Made by a program: the position numbers and the translations under genes. Source: SG8-30 sp963710135 (lineage in GTDB: Bacteria; Pseudomonadota; Gammaproteobacteria; Steroidobacterales; Steroidobacteraceae). From it: a stretch of DNA of 64,000 nucleotides. This document shows positions 1 to 9,204 of this stretch, piece after piece. The stretch spans positions 496,001 to 560,000 of the forward strand of contig CAVPYY010000003.1 in the NCBI GenBank assembly GCA_963710135.1, read 5' to 3'. Position 1 is the stretch's first letter. Each line of letters begins with the position of its first letter. The notes beneath the pieces were generated by a model. That model worked only from the letters and a program-made list of their open reading frames with translations, did no database searches and had not been told where the DNA came from.

Positions 1-512
1 AGCACCGGCCGGCGCGGGATGTAGCGGATGGCACCGCCCATCGTGCCGGCGCCGTACAGCGTGCCCTGCGGGCCGAGCAGCACCTCGATGCGCTCCATGT
101 CCGTCGGCTTGAGGTCGACGTACAGCGGGATCTCGCCGATGTAGGTGGCAACGGTGCCGCCGGAGTCGTTGCCGAGCGCTTCCGACGAGGCGACCGGGTC
201 GGCGTTCAGGCCGCGCACCACGATCGAGTTCGACGAGCGCGCGCCCTGGTCGAGCACGAACAGGCCCGGGGTGGAGCGCGCCAGGTCGGCCAGCTCGCCG
301 ACGCCGCGGGTGACGAGCTCCTGCCCGCTGACCGCTGCGATATTGAATGGAATGTCCTGCACGCTCGCCTCACGGCGCGTGGCAGTGACGGTGATCTCTT
401 CGAGGGTGGCCGTGCTCTCGGCAGCAGCCATCGGTACGGTGGCGGTGCCGAGCACCGTGGCGACGGCAACCGCGAGCGAGCGGCGAGAGGGGTTCTGGTT
501 CACGCGCAACAT
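1..512 (-). CDS. TonB-dependent outer-membrane receptor, N-terminal part only
   Basis: Only the first 170 codons lie in the window; the gene runs off the left edge. Translation from the ATG at 512 gives a signal peptide (about residues 1-30, ending near AAAES), then a TonB-box-like stretch EITVTATRR (about 39-47), then the start of the plug domain with IVVRGLN and GPQGTLYGAGTMGGAIRYI, which are hallmark plug sequences. Such receptors import siderophores, cobalamin, sugars or other large nutrients across the outer membrane using TonB energy. The substrate cannot be told from this part. It is transcribed away from the DUF3106 operon's end, so it is probably a separate unit. Confidence 0.9.
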   Translation of the reverse strand, partial: MLRVNQNPSRRSLAVAVATVLGTATVPMAAAESTATLEEITVTATRREASVQDIPFNIAAVSGQELVTRGVGELADLARSTPGLFVLDQGARSSNSIVVRGLNADPVASSEALGNDSGGTVATYIGEIPLYVDLKPTDMERIEVLLGPQGTLYGAGTMGGAIRYIPRRPV

Positions 513-591
513 CCAGAGTTGGTGGAGGAGGCGCTTAGTGTAGGGAGTTCCCCACCGCGATCAAGCGATGTTGCAGATTTACAACGGCGGT

Positions 592-1119
592 TCAGCGCTG
601 CCGGCGCTCGCGCATCAGGCGCTGGCGCTGCTCCGGTGAGAGCTGCCGCCAGCGCTCCCGCAGCCGCTGCCGCTGCTCGGGCGACAGCTGCTGCCAGCGG
701 TCACGCAACTCCTCGCGCCGCTCCGGCGGCAGCTCCTGGTAGCGGCGGTAGGCCTCGCGCAGCTCCTCACGCTGTTCGGGTGAGAGGCTGCGGAAGCTGC
801 GCCAGCGCTCGCGAACCCGCGCCTGCTCCTCGGGCGGCAGCGCCTGCCACTGTTGCCAGCGCTCGCGGGCGCGGGCGCGCTGTTCGGGCGACATGCCGAG
901 CCAGCGTTCCGTGCCGCGCAGGATGGCCTGCTGGCGTCCCGGTGGCAGCGTGTCCCAGTTGTCGCGGAAGCGCTCCAGCAGCTCCTGCTGGTCGGTACTC
1001 AGCGCGCTCCAGGCGACGCCTGCGGGCGCGGTGTCGTCCTGCGCCACCGCCGGCAATGCCGCGGCCATGCAGACCAGCGCCAGGAGCAGGGCCGGCAAAT
1101 CAAGAAGTCTGCTGTTCAT
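592..1119 (-). CDS. DUF3106 family periplasmic protein
   Basis: The start is the ATG of MNSRLLDLPALL, which gives a clear signal peptide ending near PAVAQ; an ATG two codons upstream is also possible. The mature part is a highly charged helical repeat in which SPEQRxRxRERW-like units (LSPEQR, LPPE) recur about every 15-20 residues, typical of DUF3106 and reminiscent of CpxP/Spy-like periplasmic proteins. It is the last gene of a sigma factor operon and overlaps the preceding 77-aa gene by 20 bases. Family function is not established; an envelope role is inferred from the signal peptide and the sigma factor context. Confidence 0.8.
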   Translation of the reverse strand: MNSRLLDLPALLLALVCMAAALPAVAQDDTAPAGVAWSALSTDQQELLERFRDNWDTLPPGRQQAILRGTERWLGMSPEQRARARERWQQWQALPPEEQARVRERWRSFRSLSPEQREELREAYRRYQELPPERREELRDRWQQLSPEQRQRLRERWRQLSPEQRQRLMRERRQR

Positions 1120-1333
1120 GCTCATCCACCTCGGGCTGGCGCTCCGCCGCGTCCTTCGCTCGTTCGAGGTCGCCCGACAGAAGTGCCTTGCCCAGTTCAT
1201 CGTCCGTATCCACTTCCTCGCCGAGGAACTCGAAAAAAGCCGCCGCCATGTCGGCCTCGCTGGCCGGCGGCGCAGCCGCGGCCGCGAACGGCAGCGCCGA
1301 CATCACACCCAGCACCCAGTCGCGGGCGGCCAT
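1100..1333 (-). CDS. Small hypothetical exported protein of the sigma/DUF3106 operon
   Basis: A 77-residue protein lying 3 bases after the DUF3619-like gene and overlapping the DUF3106 gene. It has a hydrophobic N-terminus (VLGVMSALPFAAAAAPP) that looks like a signal peptide, followed by an acidic segment with AAFFEFLGEEVDTDDELG. Similar small proteins with an FLEFLGE-like motif often sit between DUF3619 and DUF3106 genes, so I take it as real although it is short. No function is known. Confidence 0.6.
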   Translation of the reverse strand: MAARDWVLGVMSALPFAAAAAPPASEADMAAAFFEFLGEEVDTDDELGKALLSGDLERAKDAAERQPEVDEHEQQTS

Positions 1334-1336
1334 ACC

Positions 1337-1699
1337 TCAGCCGACACCATCGCCGGCGTCGGCCATCGCCGCGAACACGTAGAAGTCCGGGTCCTCGCCG
1401 AGCAGCTCCAGGTCCTCGCCAGCCGTGAACAGGTTGAAGTCCTCGGCGCCCGCGAGCAGCGGGGCGGGCGGTGCGTCGACGGGGCTGCCCGGCTGCAGCA
1501 CGATCGCCACGGCGAGCGCGACCGATGCCGCGGCGGCGAGCGGCGCATAGCGCACCATCCAGCCGCGCGGGCGCCCGAGTTCGGCGACGGCGGCATGCCG
1601 CGCCTGCGTCAGGCGCGAGCGGGTCGCGCCATCGAGCCGCTCGACACTGGCGTCGAAGGCGGCGCGCGCCTGCTGCTCGAAACTGCCATCGTCCTTCAT
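1337..1699 (-). CDS. DUF3619-like single-pass membrane protein, probable anti-sigma partner
   Basis: A 120-residue protein whose ATG overlaps the sigma factor stop codon (ATGA at 1696-1699). Residues about 1-45 are a charged helical cytoplasmic part (FEQQARAAFDASVERL, RSRLTQARHAA), residues about 50-68 are one membrane segment (APLAAAASVALAVAIVL), and the C-terminus is acidic and would be periplasmic. This layout, directly after an ECF-type sigma gene, fits a small anti-sigma factor or DUF3619 protein. No zinc-binding anti-sigma motif is visible, so the anti-sigma role is inferred from position and topology. Confidence 0.65.
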   Translation of the reverse strand: MKDDGSFEQQARAAFDASVERLDGATRSRLTQARHAAVAELGRPRGWMVRYAPLAAAASVALAVAIVLQPGSPVDAPPAPLLAGAEDFNLFTAGEDLELLGEDPDFYVFAAMADAGDGVG

Positions 1700-2316
1700 G
1701 ATTCAGCCTCCAGGAGTCGCGCCTTCAGGCTCTGCACGGCTCGAAAATAATGTGTCTTCACGCTGCCTTCGGAGCAGCCCATCGCAATCGCGGTGCCGGC
1801 CACGTCGAGACCCTCCAGCGCCCGCATCACGAAGGCTTCACGCTGGCGCTCCGGCAGTGCGGCCAGGCCAGCCTCCAGGGTTGCCATGGCCTGCTCGCTC
1901 TCCAGGATCTGCGCCGGTCCGCCCGCCGGGTCCGGCGCGGTCTCCACCGGATCGACGGCATCGGGATCTGCCGCAGCCCGCCCCGGCAGCCAGGCCATCA
2001 CGCGCGAGCGCACCCGGCTGCGGCGCATGAAGTCCCGGATGCCATTGTTGAGGATCCGGTAGAACAGCGGCGGCCATTCCTCGCCGGGCCGCTGCCCGTA
2101 ACTCCGCGCCAGGCTGATCATGGCCTCCTGCACGATGTCGAGCGCGTCATCGTCGTTGCGTACCGCCATCCGGGCGATGCGGAACGCGCGACGCTCGACG
2201 CCCGCCAGAAAGCGCTCCAGGGCGCGCGCCTGATCCACCTCGGACGTCTCCCTCGCTGCGCCGAACCCGGCGGCGCCGGGCGACTGAACTGCCCACGCAA
2301 GACTACCAGACGTCAT
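1696..2316 (-). CDS. ECF-type RNA polymerase sigma factor
   Basis: Region 2 is visible as ALDIVQEAMISLARSYG and FYRILNNGIRDFMRRSR, and region 4 as LPERQREAFVMRALEGLDV followed by the helix-turn-helix AIAMGCSEGSVKTHYFRAVQ. The two are joined by an acidic, proline-rich linker. I chose the ATG at 2316 (MTSGSLAWAVQ); an upstream in-frame extension adds low-complexity sequence and would cross the priA promoter. It heads a four-gene minus-strand operon (sigma, DUF3619-like, small protein, DUF3106). The promoters it serves are unknown; autoregulation would be usual for the family but no promoter motif was recognised. Confidence 0.85.
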   Translation of the reverse strand: MTSGSLAWAVQSPGAAGFGAARETSEVDQARALERFLAGVERRAFRIARMAVRNDDDALDIVQEAMISLARSYGQRPGEEWPPLFYRILNNGIRDFMRRSRVRSRVMAWLPGRAAADPDAVDPVETAPDPAGGPAQILESEQAMATLEAGLAALPERQREAFVMRALEGLDVAGTAIAMGCSEGSVKTHYFRAVQSLKARLLEAES

Positions 2317-2360
2317 GCCAATCCCTGCTCCCTGCGCTAACCCCTGTTCGGGTCCACGGG

Positions 2361-2369
2361 TGCTATAAC
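2361..2369 (+). promoter_or_regulatory. Extended -10 promoter candidate for priA
   Basis: The intergenic space between the divergent sigma gene and priA contains TGCTATAAC, an extended -10 (TGn then TATAAC) about 70 bases before the priA start. No good -35 box lies at the expected distance, which is tolerated for extended -10 promoters. It is one of the few A+T-rich islands locally. Confidence 0.4.
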
Positions 2370-2439
2370 GTGGCCCGCCCGGCAGCGTTGACAGCTGCCC
2401 GCTGGCACCCCCGAAACGCCCCGAGAGCCGCTGCAAGCC

Positions 2440-4639
2440 GTGACCGAACGCACGAAAACGCCGATCCTGCGGGTCGCCCTCGACGCCCCGCTGTGGCACG
2501 CGCTCGACTACCTGCCGCCGGCCGGCGTCGAGCCCGGGCGCTGTGCACCCGGCATGCGGGTCGAGGTGCCACTCGGGCGTCGCAGGACGGTCGGCTACGT
2601 CGCGGCCATCGAGGACGCCTCGGCGCTGCCCCGCTCACGGCTCAAGCCGGCGCTCGGGCTGATCGACAGCGAGCCGCTGTGGGATCCGGCGACCCTGGCG
2701 CTGCTCGACTGGGCGGCCACTTACTACCACCACCCGCCTGGCGAGGTGTTCGCCGCGGCGGTTCCCGCGGCGATTCGCACGGGCGCACCGGCCACCGCGG
2801 AAGTGACCGTGTGGAACCTGTCGGCCGACGGCCAGGCGGCGCTCGCCGGCAAGCCGCGACTGGGCACGCGCCAGCGGGCGCTGGTCGAGCGGCTGCGGGA
2901 GGGCGAAGCCGCCGACGCGGAGCTGGCGGGGGCCGGGTTGCGCGACGCCCTCAAGTCGCTCGCGGCACGGGGCTGGCTGGTGTCGTCGACCCGCCCGGCC
3001 GCGGCACCGGCTGCCGGCACGGGCGCGGCGCCAGCGCTGACGCTCAACGCCGCGCAGCAGGCGGCCACCACCGCCATCTGCGATTCGCTCGGGCGAGTAC
3101 CGGGCGTGGCTGCTCAACGGCGTCACCGGCAGCGGCAAGACCGAGGTCTACCTGCAGGTGATCCAGCGCGTGCTCGAACGCGGCGCCACGGCGCTGGTGC
3201 TGGTGCCGGAGATCGCGCTCACCCCGCAGCTCGTGGCGCGCTTTCGCGACCGCCTGCCCGTGCCGGTGGTGACGCTGCACTCGTCGATGACCGACGCCGA
3301 GCGCCTGCACGCCTGGCGCGCCGCACGCTCGGGCGCCGCGCCGGTGGTGATCGGCACGCGCTCGGCGGTGTTCACGCCGCTGCCGCGTCTCGGCGTCATC
3401 GTCATCGACGAGGAACACGACCCGTCGTACAAGCAGCAGGAGGGTTTCCGCTACTCGGCCCGCGACCTGGCCGTGGTGCGCGCCCAGGGCCGGGGCATTC
3501 CCGTGGTGCTGGGCTCGGCCACGCCGTCGCTGGAAAGCCTGGCGAACGCGATCGAAGGGCGCTATCAGCGCCTGGACCTGCCGGAGCGCACCGGTAGCGC
3601 CGGCAAGCCGCGCGTGGCGATCGTCGACCTGCGGCACCACGCCGCCCGCGACGGCCTGGCGCAGCCCGTGCTCGCCGCCATCGAGCGGCATCTCGCCGAG
3701 CGTGGCCAGGTGCTGGTCTACCTCAACCGCCGCGGCTATGCGCCGACGCTGTTCTGCACCGGCTGCGGCTGGATCGCGCCGTGCCCGTCCTGCGACGCGC
3801 GCCTGACCGTGCACGTCGGCCGCGCGCGCCTCAACTGCCATCACTGCGGCGCCGACGAACCGCTGCCCTTCGGTTGCCCACGCTGCGGCGGCGAGGTGCG
3901 CCCGGTCGGACAGGGCACCGAGCGTGTCGAGCAGGCGCTGGCCGAAATCTTCCCGCACGTCGAACTGGTGCGCATCGACCGCGACATGATCCGCCGCCGC
4001 GGCGACATCGAGCGCGCGCTCGCGCGCGTGGCCTCGGGCGAGGCGCGCATCCTGCTCGGCACGCAGATGCTCACCAAGGGACATGATTACCCGAACGTCA
4101 CGCTGGTCGCCGTGCTCAACGCCGACCAGGGGCTGTTCGGCGCCGACTTCCGCGCCAGCGAGCGGCTGGCGCAGCAGATCATCCAGGTGGCGGGCCGCGC
4201 CGGGCGCGGCGACCGGGCCGGTGAGGTGCTGGTGCAGTCGGCCTGCCCCGAGAATCCGTTGCTGACCAGCCTGGTCACGCAGGGCTACGAGGGATTCGCC
4301 GCCCAGGCGCTGGCGGAACGGCGCGAGGCCAGCTGGCCACCGTACAGCCGCCTGGCGCTGCTGCGCGCCGACAGCCCGGTGCGCGGCAACGCGTTCGGCT
4401 TCCTCGAGGCCGCCCGCGACGCCGCGGCGGGGCTCGAGCCCAGGGTGCGCGTGCTCGGGCCCGCGCCGGCCGCCATGGAGCGGCGCGCCGGGCGCTACCG
4501 AGCCCAGCTGCTGCTGGAATGCGCGAGTCGCGGGCCGCTCAAGACCCTGCTCGACGCCTGGTTGCCACGCGTCGAGCAACTGAAGAAGCCATCCGGCCTG
4601 CGCTGGTCGGTCGACGTCGATCCGCTCGAGGTCGACTAG
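2440..4639 (+). CDS. priA: Primosomal replication-restart helicase PriA (frameshifted in this sequence)
   Basis: PriA binds abandoned replication forks and reloads the replisome. The N-terminal DNA-binding domain covers about residues 1-110. The helicase has Walker A GVTGSGKTEVY (near residue 227) and a DEEH box in IDEEHDPSYKQ (near 322). The zinc-binding insert has four Cys pairs (CTGCGWIAPCPSC, CHHCG, CPRCGG; about 439-485). The C-terminal helicase motif is QVAGRAGRG. The expected length is about 732 residues. One extra G in the GGG run at 3091-3093 breaks the frame; removing it gives LGEYRAWLLNGVTGSGKT, the expected family sequence, so I consider it a sequence error. Confidence 0.95.
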
Positions 4640-4640
4640 G

Positions 4641-4748
4641 AGGGGTCAGACGCCACTCTGCCCCCACTCTGGCCCCGCTCTGACCCCTTGGGGGACACAG
4701 TGGGGGCAGAGCAGGAGCCGAGCAGCAACCGAGTGGCGTCTGACCCCT
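4641..4748. repeat. REP-like palindromic element between convergent genes
   Basis: The left arm 4641-4658 (AGGGGTCAGACGCCACTC) is a perfect 18-base inverted copy of 4731-4748. The adjoining CTCTGCCCCCACT (4656-4668) is a perfect inverse of 4699-4711. TCTGACCCCT at 4679-4688 is a further inverse of 4641-4650. The nested arms could form one long imperfect hairpin. It sits exactly between the stop codons of priA and the EF-hand gene and could serve both as a bidirectional terminator. The GGGGTCAGA core resembles repetitive extragenic palindromes. Confidence 0.75.
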
Positions 4749-4756
4749 CCGGGGAT

Positions 4757-5413
4757 TTAGCGGGAACGCTCGCGCTGTTTCTCGAGGCGGTGCTGGTGCT
4801 GCTTGCGGGCGACGGCGCGCATTTCCTGGCGCGTCACGAGGCCGTTCTGGTCGGCGTCGACGCGCCCGAAGTGCTCGGCCATGCGCGGCATGCCGGTCTG
4901 CGCCTCGGCCAGGTCGATGGCGCCGTCGCCGTTCGCGTCGGCACCGTTGAAGCGCTGTTCGGCACGCTCGCGGCGCTCTTCGCGCAGCGCCTTGCCACCC
5001 GCCTGCAGCTCGCCGTGGGTCAGCAGCCCGTCGCCATCGGCGTCCAGCCGGTCGAAGTTCTTCGCCAGGCCGGGTGCAGCCGCTGCTTCGGCCGCGCTCA
5101 GGACGCCGTCGCCATCCGTGTCCAGCCCGCTGAAGCGTTCCTCACCACGCTCCCGGCGCTCCTCGCGGACACGCTCGCGGGTCGCCTGCAGCTCCTCGCG
5201 GGTCAGCAAGCCATCGCCGTCGGTGTCGAACTTGGCAAAGCTGTAGGCGAGGCGGGGGGCGCCTGCCTCGGCCTCGGCCAGACTGATGGCGCCGTCGCCA
5301 TCCGTATCAACGCCGGCGAAATGGCTGCCCGGCGGCGGCGCGTCCGCGGCGAGAAGCGCGGGGGGTGCCAGCAACAGGCAACCGAGCGCGGTGACCAGAA
5401 GAGGGTATTTCAT
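4757..5413 (-). CDS. Exported EF-hand calcium-binding protein with six loops
   Basis: About 218 residues from the ATG of MKYPLLVTALG, which gives a signal peptide ending near ALLAA (an ATG four codons upstream is possible). Six canonical EF-hand loops follow at regular spacing: DTDGDGAISLAE, DTDGDGLLTREE, DTDGDGVLSAAE, DADGDGLLTHGE, DANGDGAIDLAE and DADQNGLVTRQE. They are grouped as three pairs joined by Arg/Glu-rich helices (REERRER). The last loop has Q in place of the usual G. It is probably a periplasmic or surface calcium-binding protein; the partner is unknown. Its stop codon abuts the palindromic element. Confidence 0.85.
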   Translation of the reverse strand: MKYPLLVTALGCLLLAPPALLAADAPPPGSHFAGVDTDGDGAISLAEAEAGAPRLAYSFAKFDTDGDGLLTREELQATRERVREERRERGEERFSGLDTDGDGVLSAAEAAAAPGLAKNFDRLDADGDGLLTHGELQAGGKALREERRERAEQRFNGADANGDGAIDLAEAQTGMPRMAEHFGRVDADQNGLVTRQEMRAVARKQHQHRLEKQRERSR

Positions 5414-5538
5414 GTCGGTCTCCAATCAAGAGGGGGGATCATCGGTGTTATCAACGCGGCGGCCGGAGCCCGGTTGACAACGCGACGCCGGCGGCTTTCG
5501 GGTAGACTTCCGCGCCAGCGATTCCCGACCCAAGCGCC

Positions 5539-7299
5539 GTGAAACACCTCATCGAACAACTTGCGGCAGCCGCGCTGGCGGCCTTGCCCGCCGACCTGCT
5601 GGCCGACGAGCTGCGCGCCACCCGGCCGGTCGTGGAGCGCACCCGCGATCCCGCGCACGGCGATTTCGCCTGCAATATCGCGATGCAGCTGGCCCGCGCG
5701 GCGCGGCGCAAGCCACGCGATATCGCCGAGGCCGTGGTCGCCGCCCTGCCGCGCCACGCAGGCATCGCACGAGTCGAGATCGCGGGTCCCGGCTTCATCA
5801 ACTTCTTCCTGACGCCCGCGGCCTACCGCGCCGAGCTGGCGCGCGTGCTGGCCGAGGGCGAGCGCTATGGGCACAGCGACCTGGCGGCGGGCCGCGCCGC
5901 AATCGTCGAATTCGTCTCCGCCAACCCCACCGGCCCGCTGCACGTCGGGCACGGCCGCGGCGCCGCCTACGGCGCGACGGTTGCGAACCTGCTGGAGGCG
6001 GTCGGGCACCGGGTCCACCGCGAGTACTACGTCAACGACGCCGGCCGGCAAATGGACATCCTCGCCGCCAGCGTATGGCTTCGTTACCTCGAGGCCTGTG
6101 GCGAGCGCTTCGCCTTTCCCGCCAACGGCTACCGTGGCGAATACGTCAGGGACATCGCCGCCCGGCTGCACGCCGCCGAGGGCGAGCGGCTGCGCCGGCC
6201 GGCGACCGAGGTGTTCGCGGCGCTGCCGGCGGACGAGCCTGCGGGCGGGGACAAGGACGACTACATCGACGCGGTGATCGCGCGCAGCCGGGCGCTGCTC
6301 GGTGCCGCCGACTTCCGCAAAGTGTTCGACGCCGGCCTGCAGGAGATCCTGGCCGACATCCGCGACGACCTCGCCGGCTTCGGCGTGGTCTACGACCGCT
6401 GGTACTCCGAGCAGGACCTCGGTACGAACGGCGCGATCGACCGCGCGCTCGAGCGTCTGCGCAGCCAGGGACACGTCTACGAGAAGGACGGCGCCCAGTG
6501 GTTCCGCGCCACCGAGTTCGGCGACGAGAAGGACCGCGTGGTCGTGCGCGAGAACGGGCAGAAGACCTATTTCGCCTCGGACATCGCCTACCACCTCGAG
6601 AAGCGCGAGCGCGGCTTCGACCTGCTGCTCGACATCCTGGGCTCCGATCACCACGGCTACGTGGCGCGCGTGCGCGCCGGCCTGGTCGCGATGGGCGAGC
6701 CCGGCGACAGCCTCGAGGTGCGCCTGGTGCAGTTCGTGTCGCTGTATCGCGGCGGCGAGAAGGCGCAGATGTCCACGCGCTCGGGCGAGTTCATCACGCT
6801 CCGGCAGCTGCGCGAGGAGGTCGGCAACGACGCTGCGCGGTTCTTCTACGTGATGCGCTCGAACGACCAGCCGCTGGACTTCGACCTGGAGCTGGCCAAG
6901 TCGCGCAGCAACGACAACCCGGTCTACTACGTGCAGTACGCGCACGCGCGCATCGCCAGCGTGCTCAGGCAACACGCCGACCGCGGCCTGACGCTGGACC
7001 TCGACGCCGGCCTCGCGGCGCTGGAGCGCCTCGACGACGCCCACGAGCAGGCGCTGATGACCGCCGTCACGCGCTGGCCGGAGCTGGTCGACTCGGCCGC
7101 GGCACAGCGCGCGCCGCACGCGGTGGTGCACTACCTGCGCGAGCTGGCCGCGGCGTTCCACGCCTACTACAACGCGCTGTCATTCCTCGTCGAGGACGCC
7201 TCGTTGCGCAATGCGCGGCTGGCGCTGGTCGTCGCCACCGGCCAGGTGCTGCGCAACGGGCTCGCCCTGCTGGGCGTGTCTGCGCCGGAGACCATGTAG
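5539..7299 (+). CDS. argS: Arginyl-tRNA synthetase
   Basis: Class I aminoacyl-tRNA synthetase that charges tRNA-Arg. At 586 residues it is full length. The N-terminal Add-1 domain is followed by FVSANPTGPLHVGHGRGAA, in which HVGH is the HIGH signature, then by GSDHHGYVAR, and by QMSTRSG in the place of the KMSKS loop, a usual variation in ArgRS. The C-terminal anticodon-binding DALR domain contains YVQYAHARIASVLRQ. The frame is intact. The SPOR-domain gene follows without a gap, a common pairing in gammaproteobacteria. Confidence 0.97.
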   Translation: MKHLIEQLAAAALAALPADLLADELRATRPVVERTRDPAHGDFACNIAMQLARAARRKPRDIAEAVVAALPRHAGIARVEIAGPGFINFFLTPAAYRAELARVLAEGERYGHSDLAAGRAAIVEFVSANPTGPLHVGHGRGAAYGATVANLLEAVGHRVHREYYVNDAGRQMDILAASVWLRYLEACGERFAFPANGYRGEYVRDIAARLHAAEGERLRRPATEVFAALPADEPAGGDKDDYIDAVIARSRALLGAADFRKVFDAGLQEILADIRDDLAGFGVVYDRWYSEQDLGTNGAIDRALERLRSQGHVYEKDGAQWFRATEFGDEKDRVVVRENGQKTYFASDIAYHLEKRERGFDLLLDILGSDHHGYVARVRAGLVAMGEPGDSLEVRLVQFVSLYRGGEKAQMSTRSGEFITLRQLREEVGNDAARFFYVMRSNDQPLDFDLELAKSRSNDNPVYYVQYAHARIASVLRQHADRGLTLDLDAGLAALERLDDAHEQALMTAVTRWPELVDSAAAQRAPHAVVHYLRELAAAFHAYYNALSFLVEDASLRNARLALVVATGQVLRNGLALLGVSAPETM

Positions 7300-7831
7300 A
7301 TGAGCGGCCGGGACTACAAGCGCAGCCGCGCACGCCAGGAACCCTTCTCGCCCTGGACCGGCGTCGGCATCGGCCTGATTCGTGGGTCTCGCCGTCGCGC
7401 TGGTCGTGTACGTGTCGGGCAAGCCGGCCGAGCCGGTCACGCCGCAGCCGCCGACCGCCGCCGAGGAGCCCAAGCCGGCCGGCGAGCCCGAGATCAGCTA
7501 CGACTTCTACGACATGCTGACCCGGCCGGAGGACGTCGTTCCCGACCGCAACCGCGAACGCAAGGCGGACGCCCCGGCCTCGGCCATCCAGAAGGCCGGT
7601 GCCTGGGAACTGCAGGTGGGGTCGTTTCGCAGGGCCGCCGACGCGGACCGCGTGCGCGCCGAGCTTGCCTTGCTCGGCATCGAATCCAAGATCCAGCGCG
7701 TGTCGGTCGACACGGACACCTGGCATCGCGTGCGGGTCGGCCCGATCACCGATCTCGACCGGCTGAACGGCGTGCGCGACCGGCTCGCCGAAGCGGGCCT
7801 CGACGCGCTGGTCATCCGCGTCGGCGGCTGA
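7300..7831 (+). CDS. FtsN-like SPOR-domain cell-division protein (frameshifted)
   Basis: The start is the ATG directly after the argS stop. A short basic cytoplasmic tail (MSGRDYKRSRARQE) is followed by one membrane segment (about residues 20-41), a proline/glutamate-rich linker, and a C-terminal SPOR domain (WELQVGSFRRAADADRVRAELALLG, here split for length, ending LVIRVGG). SPOR domains bind denuded peptidoglycan at the septum. One extra base near 7380 (ATTCGTG for ATCGTG) breaks the frame between residues 27 and 28. About 176 residues after correction, shorter than E. coli FtsN, so I do not assign the symbol. Confidence 0.8.
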
Positions 7832-7846
7832 GCGACAGAGCCCGGC

Positions 7847-9200
<1,354 letters not shown>

Positions 9201-9204
<4 letters not shown>

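Noticed and set aside
2635..3138. Numerous long minus-strand frames opposite priA, argS, topA, mnmG and others
   Set aside because: High G+C makes long antisense frames common; they show Arg/Ala/Gly/Pro-rich composition and no family motifs.
5474..5508. TTGACA and TAGACT before argS as a promoter
   Set aside because: The spacer is 23 bases, too long for a sigma-70 promoter.
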